NCBI RefSeq assembly: GCF_002845745.1
Contig: NZ_PIUM01000023.1
Coordinates: forward strand, 1-64,000
Origin: Telmatospirillum siberiense
GTDB lineage: Bacteria > Pseudomonadota > Alphaproteobacteria > Rhodospirillales > Magnetospirillaceae
DNA: 64,000 nt
Direction: 5' to 3'
Part shown: in pieces, positions 18,153 to 26,021 of the stretch
Position numbering within the stretch: position 1 is the stretch's first letter
Layout: every line of letters starts with the position of its first letter
The notes under the pieces: generated by a model
What the model was told of the DNA's origin: nothing
Database searches by the model: none
The model's input: the letters and a program-made list of their open reading frames with translations, nothing else
Made by a program: the position numbers and the translations under genes

Positions 18153-18185
18153 CCAGGGCGATCGTTTGAGATAGTCTTGCACAAG

Positions 18186-18228
18186 GCTCGCGGTCGCCCG
18201 CCCAACGTGGTGACCGCGAGCTTTTTTT
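18186..18228 (+). terminator. Rho-independent terminator between hybC and hybD
   Basis: Ten-base arms GCTCGCGGTC (18186-18195) and GACCGCGAGC (18212-18221) followed by seven T. It begins 33 bases after the hybC stop and ends 15 bases before the hybD start. It should reduce expression of the maturation genes relative to the structural ones. Confidence 0.85.
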
Positions 18229-18242
18229 CGGGTGAGAGAAAC

Positions 18243-18722
18243 ATGCGCGTGGTGATTCTGGGAATCGGTAACATCCTGATGTCGGACGAGGGCATCGGTG
18301 TCCACGCCGTCGAGGCGTTGCAACAGCGCTTTCTGCTGCCCGACAATGTCGAGGTGGTCGACGGCGGCACCACGGGAATGGAATTGCTGCCGGATCTGCA
18401 AGGCGCGCACGATCTGATCGTTATCGACGCGGTCAGGGTCGGCGCGGCGCCGGGCAGCGTCGTCCGCCTGGAGGGCGAGGAGGTGCCGGCCTTCTTCAAG
18501 ACCAAGCTGTCGCCCCATCAGGTGGGGCTCTGCGATGTGCTGGCGGCCCTGCGTTTTTCAGGCGGTGCGCCGGAAAGGGTGGTTCTGATCGGCGTCCAGC
18601 CGGTGTCGCTGGAGATGGCGATGGAACTGTCCCCCGATGTGGCGGCGAAGATGGACCGGGTGCTGGAACTGGTGACCGAGGAATTGGCCGCCATTGGATC
18701 GCCGGCGCGGGCAAGGGTGTGA
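18243..18722 (+). CDS. hybD: Hydrogenase maturation protease HybD
   Basis: Endopeptidase that cuts the C-terminal tail of the large subunit once nickel is in place. The 159-residue product begins MRVVILGIGNILMSDEGIGVHAVE, where the glutamate of SDEG is a nickel-sensing ligand. Others follow in VVDGGTTG (Asp) and KLSPHQVGL (His). The ATG at 18243 is preferred over the upstream in-frame start because it matches the family and follows GGTGAGAG. Its natural substrate is probably HybC; HupV has no tail. Confidence 0.93.
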   Translation: MRVVILGIGNILMSDEGIGVHAVEALQQRFLLPDNVEVVDGGTTGMELLPDLQGAHDLIVIDAVRVGAAPGSVVRLEGEEVPAFFKTKLSPHQVGLCDVLAALRFSGGAPERVVLIGVQPVSLEMAMELSPDVAAKMDRVLELVTEELAAIGSPARARV

Positions 18723-18728
18723 AGACGG

Positions 18729-18983
18729 ATGTGTACCGCAATCCCCTCTCGCGTTCTTTCCATTGACGGCGATATGGCCCGGGTGGAATGTTTCGGGGTC
18801 GAGCGTTCGGTCAGCCTGATGCTGATGAACGAACCCGTCGCGATCGGGGATTTCCTGACTATTCAAGCGGGCACTTTCGCCGTCGAGCGGGTGCCCGAGG
18901 AATTCGCGCGGGAGGCTTTGGCCTATTTCGCTCAAGCCATCGACGACGCGGAAACAAATACGGTTTTAACCCCTTCCTCGTGA
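18729..18983 (+). CDS. hypC: Hydrogenase assembly chaperone HypC/HybG, first copy
   Basis: Small chaperone that, with HypD, carries the Fe(CN)2CO group to the large subunit. The 84-residue product starts MCTAIPSRVLSIDGDMARVECFG; the cysteine directly after the initiator methionine is the functional residue. GDFLTIQAGTF and AREALAYFAQ are typical of the family. It differs clearly from the second copy at 21594, so the two may serve different partners, this one probably HybC by its position next to hybD. Confidence 0.92.
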   Translation: MCTAIPSRVLSIDGDMARVECFGVERSVSLMLMNEPVAIGDFLTIQAGTFAVERVPEEFAREALAYFAQAIDDAETNTVLTPSS

Positions 18984-18996
18984 CGGGAAGGGTTTA
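18969..18996 (+). terminator. Weak hairpin at the hypC end
   Basis: AACCCCTTCC pairs with GGGAAGGGTT (one bulge) across the hypC stop codon. Only three T follow. Its arms resemble the inverted repeat at 12776-12797 upstream of hybO. Confidence 0.4.
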
Positions 18997-19011
18997 TCGA
19001 GACGTCCTTGC

Positions 19012-20163
19012 ATGCCCGTTGAAGGTGCCATCCATATCGATCTCGCCGTTGCGGATGGATCGTTTTCCCATGTCGGGATCCGCAATCGGAGGCTGTTGAC
19101 CGCCACCCGGCCGCTGGTCGGCCGGGTGGCCGACGATGTCCCCGGATTGATCTCCCGCCTGTTCTCCATTTGTCGCATGGCCCAGGGGTTGGCTGCGGCG
19201 GAAGCCGTCGAACGGGCCAGAGGGCTCGTTCCCACGCCCGCGCAGGAAGCGGCGCGGCTTTTTCTGATCGCCGGGGAAACGGTGCTGGAGCACGCCGGCC
19301 GCGCCTGTCTCGATTGGGCGCAGTTGCTCGGAGAACCGCCGGCCATTGCCGTTCTGAAATCCTTGCGCGGGACCCTGGTCGATCTGCATCGGCTGGTCTA
19401 TCCCCAAGGCGATTGGGCAAGGCCGGGGGGCGGCATCCTGCGGATCGACGAGGAGGCGTTGCGGCAGGCCATGGCGAGCGTCGCCGCCGGGCTGGGCGAG
19501 GTCGTCTTCGGGACGTCCGTACCGGAGACCGGTGCCGCCTGGGTTTCCTGGTCGGCCGCCGGCGAGACCGTCGCGGCCCGTCTGGCGGCCCGTCTGCTCA
19601 CCGATGGCTTGGCGGGATTCGGGGCGGCCGAGGTGCCGGCGTTGCCCGTTCTCGATCGTGACCGCCTGAATATCCGTCTGGAGAACGACCATACGGGCGA
19701 GTTCATCTGTCAGCCGGATTGGGACGGGCGTCTGTTTCACACCGGTCCCTTGGCCAGGCGGGCCGATCATCCGTTGGTGGCGGATATCGTCGCCGGTTTC
19801 GGTCCAGGCCTTTTGGCCCAGATCGCCGCCAGGGTTGCCGAATTGAGCGTTCTTTTGCGTGAAATGCAGGACTTTGGTCATGGTCTGTGCAATGATAGCA
19901 GCTCGCAGTCGATGCCTCCGGCGGTGAGCGGCTTGGCCGTGGTGGAGGCGGCCCGTGGGCGCCTGGTCCATCGGGTGGAAGCCGGTGGAGATATCGTCAC
20001 GCGCTATCAGATCCTGGCGCCCACCGAGTGGAATTTCCATCCTCGGGGAGCGTTCGTGCAGGGATTGCAAGGCCGGCCCGCCGGTCCTGATCCGAAAGCG
20101 CGGGCGGCCTTGCTGGTCGCGGCCCTGGACCCCTGCGTCGCTTGTCAAATCGAGGGGCCGTGA
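19012..20163 (+). CDS. hupK: Hydrogenase assembly protein HupK
   Basis: A 383-residue relative of the hydrogenase large subunit without catalytic capacity. The C-terminal motif survives as LDPCVACQIEGP, but the N-terminal CxxC is reduced to SICRMAQ, so nickel cannot be bound in the usual way. Between them, TRYQILAPTEWNFHPRG matches the large-subunit segment also seen in HupV (SRYQIVAPTTWNFSPRD). HupK-type proteins are thought to act as a scaffold during Fe(CN)2CO transfer. It overlaps hypA at TGATG. HupK usually accompanies HupSL systems, making its company with hybOABC notable. Confidence 0.85.
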   Translation: MPVEGAIHIDLAVADGSFSHVGIRNRRLLTATRPLVGRVADDVPGLISRLFSICRMAQGLAAAEAVERARGLVPTPAQEAARLFLIAGETVLEHAGRACLDWAQLLGEPPAIAVLKSLRGTLVDLHRLVYPQGDWARPGGGILRIDEEALRQAMASVAAGLGEVVFGTSVPETGAAWVSWSAAGETVAARLAARLLTDGLAGFGAAEVPALPVLDRDRLNIRLENDHTGEFICQPDWDGRLFHTGPLARRADHPLVADIVAGFGPGLLAQIAARVAELSVLLREMQDFGHGLCNDSSSQSMPPAVSGLAVVEAARGRLVHRVEAGGDIVTRYQILAPTEWNFHPRGAFVQGLQGRPAGPDPKARAALLVAALDPCVACQIEGP

Positions 20164-20504
20164 TGCATGAAATGTCGCTGACCGAGGGTGTGCTCAGGGT
20201 CCTTGAGGAACAGGCGGTGGCGCAGAGCTTCAGCCGGGTCAAGATTCTGTGGCTGGAAATCGGGGAATTGTCGACAGTCGACCCGGAGGCGCTGCAATTC
20301 TGTTTCGAGGCGATCCGCGTCGGAACCCTGGCCGAGGACGCAAGGATGGAAATCATCCGTATTCCCGGCCAAGCCCTTTGCATGGACTGCGGCAAGCAGG
20401 TACATCTGAGCGAACGTTACGCGTCCTGTCCCGAATGCGGCGGTGAAAAGCTGCAGGTCAGTGGAGGCGACGAGATGCGAATCAAGGAATTGGAGGTGGA
20501 GTGA
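20163..20504 (+). CDS. hypA: Nickel metallochaperone HypA
   Basis: Delivers nickel, with HypB, to the large subunit. The 113-residue product begins [18 protein letters not shown]; the MHE nickel-binding start is intact. The zinc finger appears as [22 protein letters not shown]. The ATG overlaps the hupK stop and the end overlaps the hypB start, each as TGATG, so hupK-hypA-hypB are translationally coupled. Confidence 0.95.
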   Translation: MHEMSLTEGVLRVLEEQAVAQSFSRVKILWLEIGELSTVDPEALQFCFEAIRVGTLAEDARMEIIRIPGQALCMDCGKQVHLSERYASCPECGGEKLQVSGGDEMRIKELEVE

Positions 20505-21469
20505 TGTGCACGGTGTGTGGCTGCGGCAGCCAGACGGACCAGCAGGCCGATCACCACCATCATGATCATGGTCATGATCACCCGCACGCGCATGGCCATC
20601 ATCATGACCATGACGACGGCCATCATCATGATCACGATCATGGTCATACGCATACTCATGACCATGACCATGACCATGTGCGGGAGGAGGGGGCCGACCT
20701 GCATTTCGGTCACGGCCCGGCCGGAGCCCATGTGCCCGGCCTGAGCCAGGCCCGCATGGTCAAGATCGAACAGGACATCCTGGGCTACAACAACGGTTAT
20801 GCGGCGCGCAACCGGGCGGCTTTCGCCGAGGCCGGCATTCTCGCCCTCAATCTCGTCTCCAGCCCCGGATCGGGAAAGACGACGCTCTTGTGCCGGACGG
20901 TCAGCGACGTCAAGTCGCGCTATCCCGTGGCGGTCATCGAGGGCGACCAGCAGACCAGCAACGATGCCGACCGCATCCGCGCCACCGGCGCACCGGCCTT
21001 GCAGGTCAATACTGGCAAGGGTTGTCATCTGGATGCCCATATGATCGGCCGGGCCGCCGAAAAGCTGGGGGTGCCTGAGGATTCGACGTTGTTCATCGAG
21101 AACGTCGGCAATCTCGTCTGTCCCGCCGGCTTCGATCTGGGCGAGGCGGCCAAGGTGGTGATCCTGTCCGTCACCGAGGGCGAGGACAAGCCGCTCAAAT
21201 ATCCCGACATGTTCGCCGCCGCCGAGGTGATGCTTCTGAACAAGGTCGATCTGCTGCCCTATCTCACTTTCGATGTCGAGCGCTGTATCTCATTCGCCCG
21301 CAAGATCAATCCCGAGATCGCGGTGCTCAAGGTCTCGGCGACCACCGGCGAGGGGCTGGAGGAGTGGTATCGGTGGATCGACGGCAAGCGTCAGGTCGTG
21401 TTGGCCAATCGGGTCGCCGCGCTGGAGGCCAAGCTGGCCGACGTGCGCAATCAACTCGCGGCGAAGTGA
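20504..21469 (+). CDS. hypB: Nickel-binding GTPase HypB with long His-rich region
   Basis: GTPase that supplies nickel for the active site. The 321-residue product opens MCTVCGCGS, the high-affinity nickel motif. About residues 16-60 contain some 24 histidines in His/Asp/Gly repeats, a nickel-storage segment like that of rhizobial HypB. The G domain follows with Walker [23 protein letters not shown], the metal motif [18 protein letters not shown] and NKVDLLP. The His codons make a CAT/GAC-rich stretch at about 20550-20680. It overlaps hypA by TGATG. Confidence 0.96.
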   Translation: MCTVCGCGSQTDQQADHHHHDHGHDHPHAHGHHHDHDDGHHHDHDHGHTHTHDHDHDHVREEGADLHFGHGPAGAHVPGLSQARMVKIEQDILGYNNGYAARNRAAFAEAGILALNLVSSPGSGKTTLLCRTVSDVKSRYPVAVIEGDQQTSNDADRIRATGAPALQVNTGKGCHLDAHMIGRAAEKLGVPEDSTLFIENVGNLVCPAGFDLGEAAKVVILSVTEGEDKPLKYPDMFAAAEVMLLNKVDLLPYLTFDVERCISFARKINPEIAVLKVSATTGEGLEEWYRWIDGKRQVVLANRVAALEAKLADVRNQLAAK

Positions 21470-21478
21470 ACGGTTTCA

Positions 21479-21550
21479 GTGGCACCGGCGTCCCCGCCGG
21501 TGATGCGGCGAAGCCGGACAGGCAAACACCGGCAGGGACGCCGGTGCCAC
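21479..21550. repeat. 24-bp inverted repeat between hypB and hypC
   Basis: Arms 21479-21502 and 21527-21550 match at 23 of 24 positions, beginning GTGGCACCGGCGTCCC, around a 24-base spacer. It may be an intergenic palindromic repeat element. On RNA it would be a very stable hairpin inside the hyp operon. Confidence 0.7.
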
Positions 21551-21593
21551 CGATTTCTCAATGCGGGAACCGAAAAGAAAAGGAAAGACTTCC

Positions 21594-21818
21594 ATGTGTT
21601 TGGCTTTACCCGCTCTGATCAAGGAAATGCTGCCCGATGACCTGGCCGTGGTCGAATTGGGCGGTGTGAACAAGGAGATTTCGCTCGCCCTGGTGGAAGG
21701 CGTTTCCGTCGGCGACTACGTGATCGTCCATGTCGGCTACGCCCTGTCCAAGGTCGATCCGGAAGAGGCCGCGAAGACCCTGGCCCTGTTCGCCGAAATG
21801 TCGGCGGCCGCGCAATGA
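21594..21818 (+). CDS. hypC: Hydrogenase assembly chaperone HypC, second copy
   Basis: A 74-residue product beginning MCLALPALIKEMLPDDLAVVELGG, with the essential cysteine at position 2 and the core GDYVIVHVGYALSKVDPEEAAKTL. It is preceded by AGGAAAG and overlaps hypD at ATGA. Being placed in hypBCDE, it is the likely general partner of HypD, possibly serving HupV as well. It is shorter than the copy at 18729 and differs in the first residues. Confidence 0.94.
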   Translation: MCLALPALIKEMLPDDLAVVELGGVNKEISLALVEGVSVGDYVIVHVGYALSKVDPEEAAKTLALFAEMSAAAQ

Positions 21819-22942
21819 AATACATCGACGAATTCCGCGACGGACATCTGGCCCGCAAAATCGCCGCCACCATCGGCGCCGAGGCCTCATCCGACCGCAG
21901 CTACTCCCTGATGGAGTTCTGCGGAGGGCACACCCATGCGATTTCGCGCTACGGCATCGAGGATCTGCTTCCCGCCAACGTGCGCATGATCCATGGGCCG
22001 GGGTGTCCCGTCTGCGTATTGCCCATCGGACGGGTCGACGACGCCATCGGCATTGCCCGCAGGCCGGATGTCATTCTTTGCATCTACGGCGATCTCCTGC
22101 GCGTTCCCGGCTCGAACCGTCTCAGTCTGATGAAGGTCAAGGCCGAGGGCGCCGACGTCCGCATGGTCTATTCCGCGGCCGACAGTCTTGTCGTCGCCAG
22201 GGAAAATCCGGGCAAGCAGGTTGTCTTCTTCGCCATCGGTTTCGAAACCACGACGCCGCCCACCGCCCTGGTGATCCAGCAGGCCAAGGCGATGGGACTG
22301 GCCAACTATTCGGTATTCAGCAATCACGTTCTAACGCCGTCGGCGATCGCCACCATCCTGGAAAGCCCGGAGGTGAGCCGACTGGGAACGGTGCCGCTGG
22401 ACGGTTTCATCGGCCCGGCCCACGTCTCGACGGTCATCGGCAGCCGTCCCTACGAACCCTTCGCCGAAACCTATCGCAAGCCGGTCGTCATCGCCGGTTT
22501 CGAACCGCTCGATGTTCTCCAGGCCATCCTGATGCTGGTGCGTCAGCTGAACGATGGGCGCGCGGAGGTGGAAAACGAATTCAGCCGGGCGGTCACCAGG
22601 GACGGAAATCTGAAGGCCCAGGCCATCGTCGCCGACGTCTTCGAGTTGCGCCCGACATTCGAATGGCGCGGTTTGGGATACGTGGACAACAGTGCCCTGG
22701 CCATCAGGGAAGCCTACGCCGACTTCGACGCCGAGCGCCGGTTCTCCATTGAAACCCGGTCGGTGCCCGACAACCGGGCCTGTGAATGCGGCACCATTCT
22801 GCGCGGCCTCAAGAAACCGGCCGACTGCAAGCTGTTCGGCACGGTCTGCACTCCGGAAAGTCCTATGGGGTCCTGCATGGTCTCCGCAGAAGGGGCCTGC
22901 GCCGCCCACTGGACCTATGGCCGCTTCCGTCAGGCCAGCTAA
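21815..22942 (+). CDS. hypD: Hydrogenase maturation factor HypD
   Basis: Iron-sulfur scaffold on which the Fe(CN)2CO unit is assembled with HypC and HypE. The 375-residue product has the three hallmark cysteine regions: MEFCGGHTHAI near residue 33, GPGCPVCVLPIG near 65, and a C-terminal set of cluster ligands (ECGTILRG, CKLFGTVCTPESPMGSCMVS, GACAAHW). GFETTTPPTA is also intact. The start overlaps the hypC stop by ATGA. A hairpin at its end separates it from hypE. Confidence 0.96.
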   Translation: MKYIDEFRDGHLARKIAATIGAEASSDRSYSLMEFCGGHTHAISRYGIEDLLPANVRMIHGPGCPVCVLPIGRVDDAIGIARRPDVILCIYGDLLRVPGSNRLSLMKVKAEGADVRMVYSAADSLVVARENPGKQVVFFAIGFETTTPPTALVIQQAKAMGLANYSVFSNHVLTPSAIATILESPEVSRLGTVPLDGFIGPAHVSTVIGSRPYEPFAETYRKPVVIAGFEPLDVLQAILMLVRQLNDGRAEVENEFSRAVTRDGNLKAQAIVADVFELRPTFEWRGLGYVDNSALAIREAYADFDAERRFSIETRSVPDNRACECGTILRGLKKPADCKLFGTVCTPESPMGSCMVSAEGACAAHWTYGRFRQAS

Positions 22943-22968
22943 GGGCCTGTTGGAATCGACAGGCCCTT
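22941..22968 (+). terminator. Hairpin directly after hypD
   Basis: Perfect ten-base arms AAGGGCCTGT and ACAGGCCCTT around TGGAATCG; the left arm covers the last bases of the hypD stop. T-run of two only. Probable attenuator or mRNA-stabilising hairpin in the operon. Confidence 0.55.
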
Positions 22969-23028
22969 AAGCCCGAGCGGCGCTTCCCGCCCGCCCTTAG
23001 GGTTTGGAGCGAAGCCCCAATTGGAAAT

Positions 23029-23115
23029 ATTTGAACCACCAGGGCGCCAAGAAGAGATGAATGCCGCCAAAGCCTTCGCTTGGGGCCTTGGTGATCTGGT
23101 GGTCAACCTTCAAAT
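23029..23115. repeat. Imperfect inverted repeat between hypD and hypE
   Basis: ATTTGAACCACCAG at the left pairs with CTGGTGGT and TTCAAAT at the right, with GCCAAG/CTTGG inside. It looks like a decayed intergenic repeat element rather than a promoter. The stretch just before it (22970-22983) shares AAGCCCGAGCGGCGC with 40130-40144. Confidence 0.45.
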
Positions 23116-23127
23116 AACGAGTATCGA

Positions 23128-24174
23128 ATGACGACTCTTCAGCGCAAAGGACCTTCCCTCGATTTCAAGAACGGCCGCGTCGATCTTACCCATGGGGGCG
23201 GGGGACGGGCGATGGCGCAACTCGTCGAGGAGTTGTTCATCGAATGCTTCGATAATGACGCGTTGCGACAGCGTAACGATCAGGCTTGCCTGGCGGTCGA
23301 GGCGGGGCGAGTGGTGATGACCACCGACGGCTATGTCATATCGCCGCTGTTTTTTCCCGGCGGCGATATCGGCTCGTTGTCGGTCCACGGTACGATCAAC
23401 GACGTCGCCATGGCCGGCGCCGTGCCGCTGGCCTTGTCGGCCTCCTTCATCATCGAGGAGGGATTGCCGCTCGCCGACTTGAAGCGGATCGTCATCTCGA
23501 TGGCCGCGGCCAGCAAGGCGGCGGGTGTTCCGGTGGTGACCGGCGACACCAAGGTGGTTGAAAAGGGCAAGGGAGATGGTCTGTTTATCGCCACCACCGG
23601 CATCGGGCAGGTTCCCGAGGGGGTGCGCATTTCCGGCGATTTGGCGCGGCCGGGCGATGCCATTCTGATCAGCGGCACCATGGGCGATCATGGCGTCGCG
23701 GTGATGAGCCTGCGTGAAAGTTTGGGTTTCGAAACGACATTGCATTCCGATTCGGCCGCGCTGCACGGCCTGGTCGCGGACATGGTGGCCGCGGTGCCCG
23801 CCATTCATTGCCTGCGCGATCCGACGCGCGGCGGTTTGGCTTCGACCCTGAACGAACTGGCATCCCAGTCGGGCGTCGGCATGCGGATCCGGGAGGCCGA
23901 TATCCCGATTCGCCAGGAGGTGAGGGGGGCCTGCGAACTGCTGGGGCTCGATCCGCTTTACGTGGCGAACGAAGGAAAGCTGATCGCCATCGTGCCCGGC
24001 GAGACGGCCGAGCGCCTGCTTTCGGTGATGCGGTCCCATCCCCTGGGCAAGGACAGCGCGATAATCGGCACCGTGGTCGAAGATTCCCACCACTTCGTCC
24101 AGATGGAAACCAGCTTTGGCGGCAATCGCGTCGTCGACTGGCTGGCCGGCGAACAATTGCCGAGGATTTGTTGA
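23128..24174 (+). CDS. hypE: Carbamoyl dehydratase HypE
   Basis: Converts the carbamoyl group received from HypF into the thiocyanate that donates CN to iron. The 348-residue product has the GxGG-type start DLTHGGGGRAMAQLVEELF. The ATP-binding AIRS/PurM-like folds contain VTGDTKVVEKGKGDG and DPTRGGLASTLNELA. It ends in PRIC, with the C-terminal cysteine that is the catalytic carrier. hypF, its partner, is not in the window. Confidence 0.96.
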   Translation: MTTLQRKGPSLDFKNGRVDLTHGGGGRAMAQLVEELFIECFDNDALRQRNDQACLAVEAGRVVMTTDGYVISPLFFPGGDIGSLSVHGTINDVAMAGAVPLALSASFIIEEGLPLADLKRIVISMAAASKAAGVPVVTGDTKVVEKGKGDGLFIATTGIGQVPEGVRISGDLARPGDAILISGTMGDHGVAVMSLRESLGFETTLHSDSAALHGLVADMVAAVPAIHCLRDPTRGGLASTLNELASQSGVGMRIREADIPIRQEVRGACELLGLDPLYVANEGKLIAIVPGETAERLLSVMRSHPLGKDSAIIGTVVEDSHHFVQMETSFGGNRVVDWLAGEQLPRIC

Positions 24175-24538
24175 GGGCGGTGGTCCTCGCGGAATTTCAT
24201 CCGCCATGGCGGAAGCGTCCGGAAATGACGCGGTTATTTCCGGACGGCCCCGCCAGCGAAAATTACTTTCATTAAAAATCAATGGATTGGCAGAACAAAC
24301 CGGGCACGATCCGCGCTTTCCCGACCGATTGATCGGGAGGGCGCCCGACGGGAACAATACGAGAAAATCGAGGACGTTGGAGACCCCGGCGGGAGCGGCG
24401 CGGCAAGGGATGCGATACCATTTTTATGGATTCGATCCAACTTGCGGCGCGGCACGCTATAATCCCAGCCAAGAGATACCGAAAGGCGTGGGCGTCGCCG
24501 TTCCAGGCGGCGCAGCGTAGAAAGCCGGTGAAACATTC

Positions 24539-26017
24539 ATGACCAAATTGCCCATTGTTCTGGTAATCGATGACGAGGTGCGCTCCCAGGAATCCCTCCG
24601 GCGCGTGCTTGCCGACGAGTTCGAAGTGTTGTGCGCCTCCTCGGCCAGCGAGGCGGAGGCGTTGCTTGAGGTCGAGATGGTTCATGCCATCCTGTGCGAC
24701 CAGAAGATGCCCGACCGCACCGGCGTCGATTTTCTGAAGACCGTGCGTCATCGCTGGCCCGATCCGGTCCGCATGATCATTTCCGGCTTCACCGATTCGG
24801 AAGACATCATTGCCGGCCTGAACGAGGCGGGGATCTATCAATACATCACCAAGCCATGGGATCCGGTCGAACTGATCCAGACGGTCAAGGGGGCCGTCCG
24901 CGCCTTTCAGCTTCAACGCGAGAACCAGAACGCCAGCATCGAAATCCGCGTGGCCACGCAGACGCTGCAACAGATCGTCGCGGTGAAACGCGGCGTGCTG
25001 AAAAGTCGCTATGGCTTCGAGCGCATCGTGCGCGCGCCGAACAGTCCGATGGCCGATGCCATCCGGACGGCTGAAAAGATCGCCGGCTATGACATCTCCG
25101 TATTGATCACCGGCGAATCGGGAACCGGCAAGGAATTGCTGGCCCGGGCGCTACATTACAATTCACCGCGCGCCGACAAGCCCTTCATCATCGAAAACTG
25201 TGCGGCGCTTCCCGATCAATTGCTCGAATCCGAGCTGTTCGGCTCGAAGAAGGGGGCCTTCACGGGGGCTTACGAGGACCGCATCGGCCTCTTCGAACAA
25301 GCCGACGGCGGCACCATTTTTCTAGACGAAATCGGCGAGACCTCTCCGGCTTTTCAGGTCAAGCTGCTGCGCGTTCTGCAGGAGGGTGAAATTCGTCCCC
25401 TGGGTGCCCGGCTGACCCGCAAGGTGGATGTGCGTGTCATCTCGGCGACCAACCGCAATCTTGAGGCGGAAGTCCAGGCCGATCGTTTCCGTCGCGATCT
25501 TTACTACCGCCTGGCCGCCTTCCGCTTGCATCTGCCGGCGTTGCGCGACCGGCCGATGGACGTTCCGTTGCTGGCCGAATTATTGTTGGACGAGACCACC
25601 AAGGCGTTCGGCAAGGTCATTAGTGGTTTTTCCGACGAAGTGCAGAACCGGCTCAAGACCTATGATTGGCCGGGCAATGTGCGCGAGTTGCAAAACGAGA
25701 TCCAGAGGATGGTGGCGCTGGCCGAGCATCCGGTGATTTCGGCCCATCTGCTGAGCCCGGCCCTGCAACGTTCGCAGACCAATTGGGAAGACAAGCCTTC
25801 CTCCGACGGTCCCGTGGAAATCACGGCCGGCGAGCGCTTGAACGGGGGGGCGGGCAATACGCTGCGCGAGCGGGTGGAGACCCTGGAAGAGGAAATCATT
25901 CGTGACGCCTTGAACCGCCATCGTTGGAATATCAGCCGGGTGGCCGACGAACTGGGGTTGTCGCGCGTCGGGCTCAGGGCCAAATTGCAGCGCTACGGGC
26001 TGGAAAGGATGAATTGA
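24539..26017 (+). CDS. hupR: Hydrogenase transcriptional activator HupR (NtrC family)
   Basis: Response regulator acting on sigma-54 RNA polymerase. The 492-residue product has a receiver domain (IDDE at 10-13, phospho-acceptor Asp54 in CDQKMP, ITKPW lysine near 103). The AAA+ domain at about 165-400 has Walker A GESGTGKE and the sigma-54 contact loop GAFTGA. A Fis-type helix-turn-helix follows (NISRVADELGLSRVGLRAKL). It resembles HupR/HoxA of purple bacteria, where the unphosphorylated form activates; that point is by analogy. Its likely target is the -24/-12 promoter at 12873. It runs into hupT with a four-base gap. Confidence 0.92.
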   Translation: MTKLPIVLVIDDEVRSQESLRRVLADEFEVLCASSASEAEALLEVEMVHAILCDQKMPDRTGVDFLKTVRHRWPDPVRMIISGFTDSEDIIAGLNEAGIYQYITKPWDPVELIQTVKGAVRAFQLQRENQNASIEIRVATQTLQQIVAVKRGVLKSRYGFERIVRAPNSPMADAIRTAEKIAGYDISVLITGESGTGKELLARALHYNSPRADKPFIIENCAALPDQLLESELFGSKKGAFTGAYEDRIGLFEQADGGTIFLDEIGETSPAFQVKLLRVLQEGEIRPLGARLTRKVDVRVISATNRNLEAEVQADRFRRDLYYRLAAFRLHLPALRDRPMDVPLLAELLLDETTKAFGKVISGFSDEVQNRLKTYDWPGNVRELQNEIQRMVALAEHPVISAHLLSPALQRSQTNWEDKPSSDGPVEITAGERLNGGAGNTLRERVETLEEEIIRDALNRHRWNISRVADELGLSRVGLRAKLQRYGLERMN

Positions 26018-26021
26018 TGTC

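Noticed and set aside
15187-18518. Long minus-strand frames opposite hybB and hybC
   Set aside because: They lie opposite confident hydrogenase genes, are rich in H, R, Q and G as shadows are, and match no family.
20550-20680. Simple-sequence or CRISPR-like repeat of CATGACCATG units
   Set aside because: The repeats have no constant spacers and are fully explained by the His-rich coding region of HypB.
20417-21040. Met-rich minus-strand frame opposite hypB (runs such as [11 protein letters not shown])
   Set aside because: It is the shadow of the His/Asp codons (CAT/GAT) in hypB.
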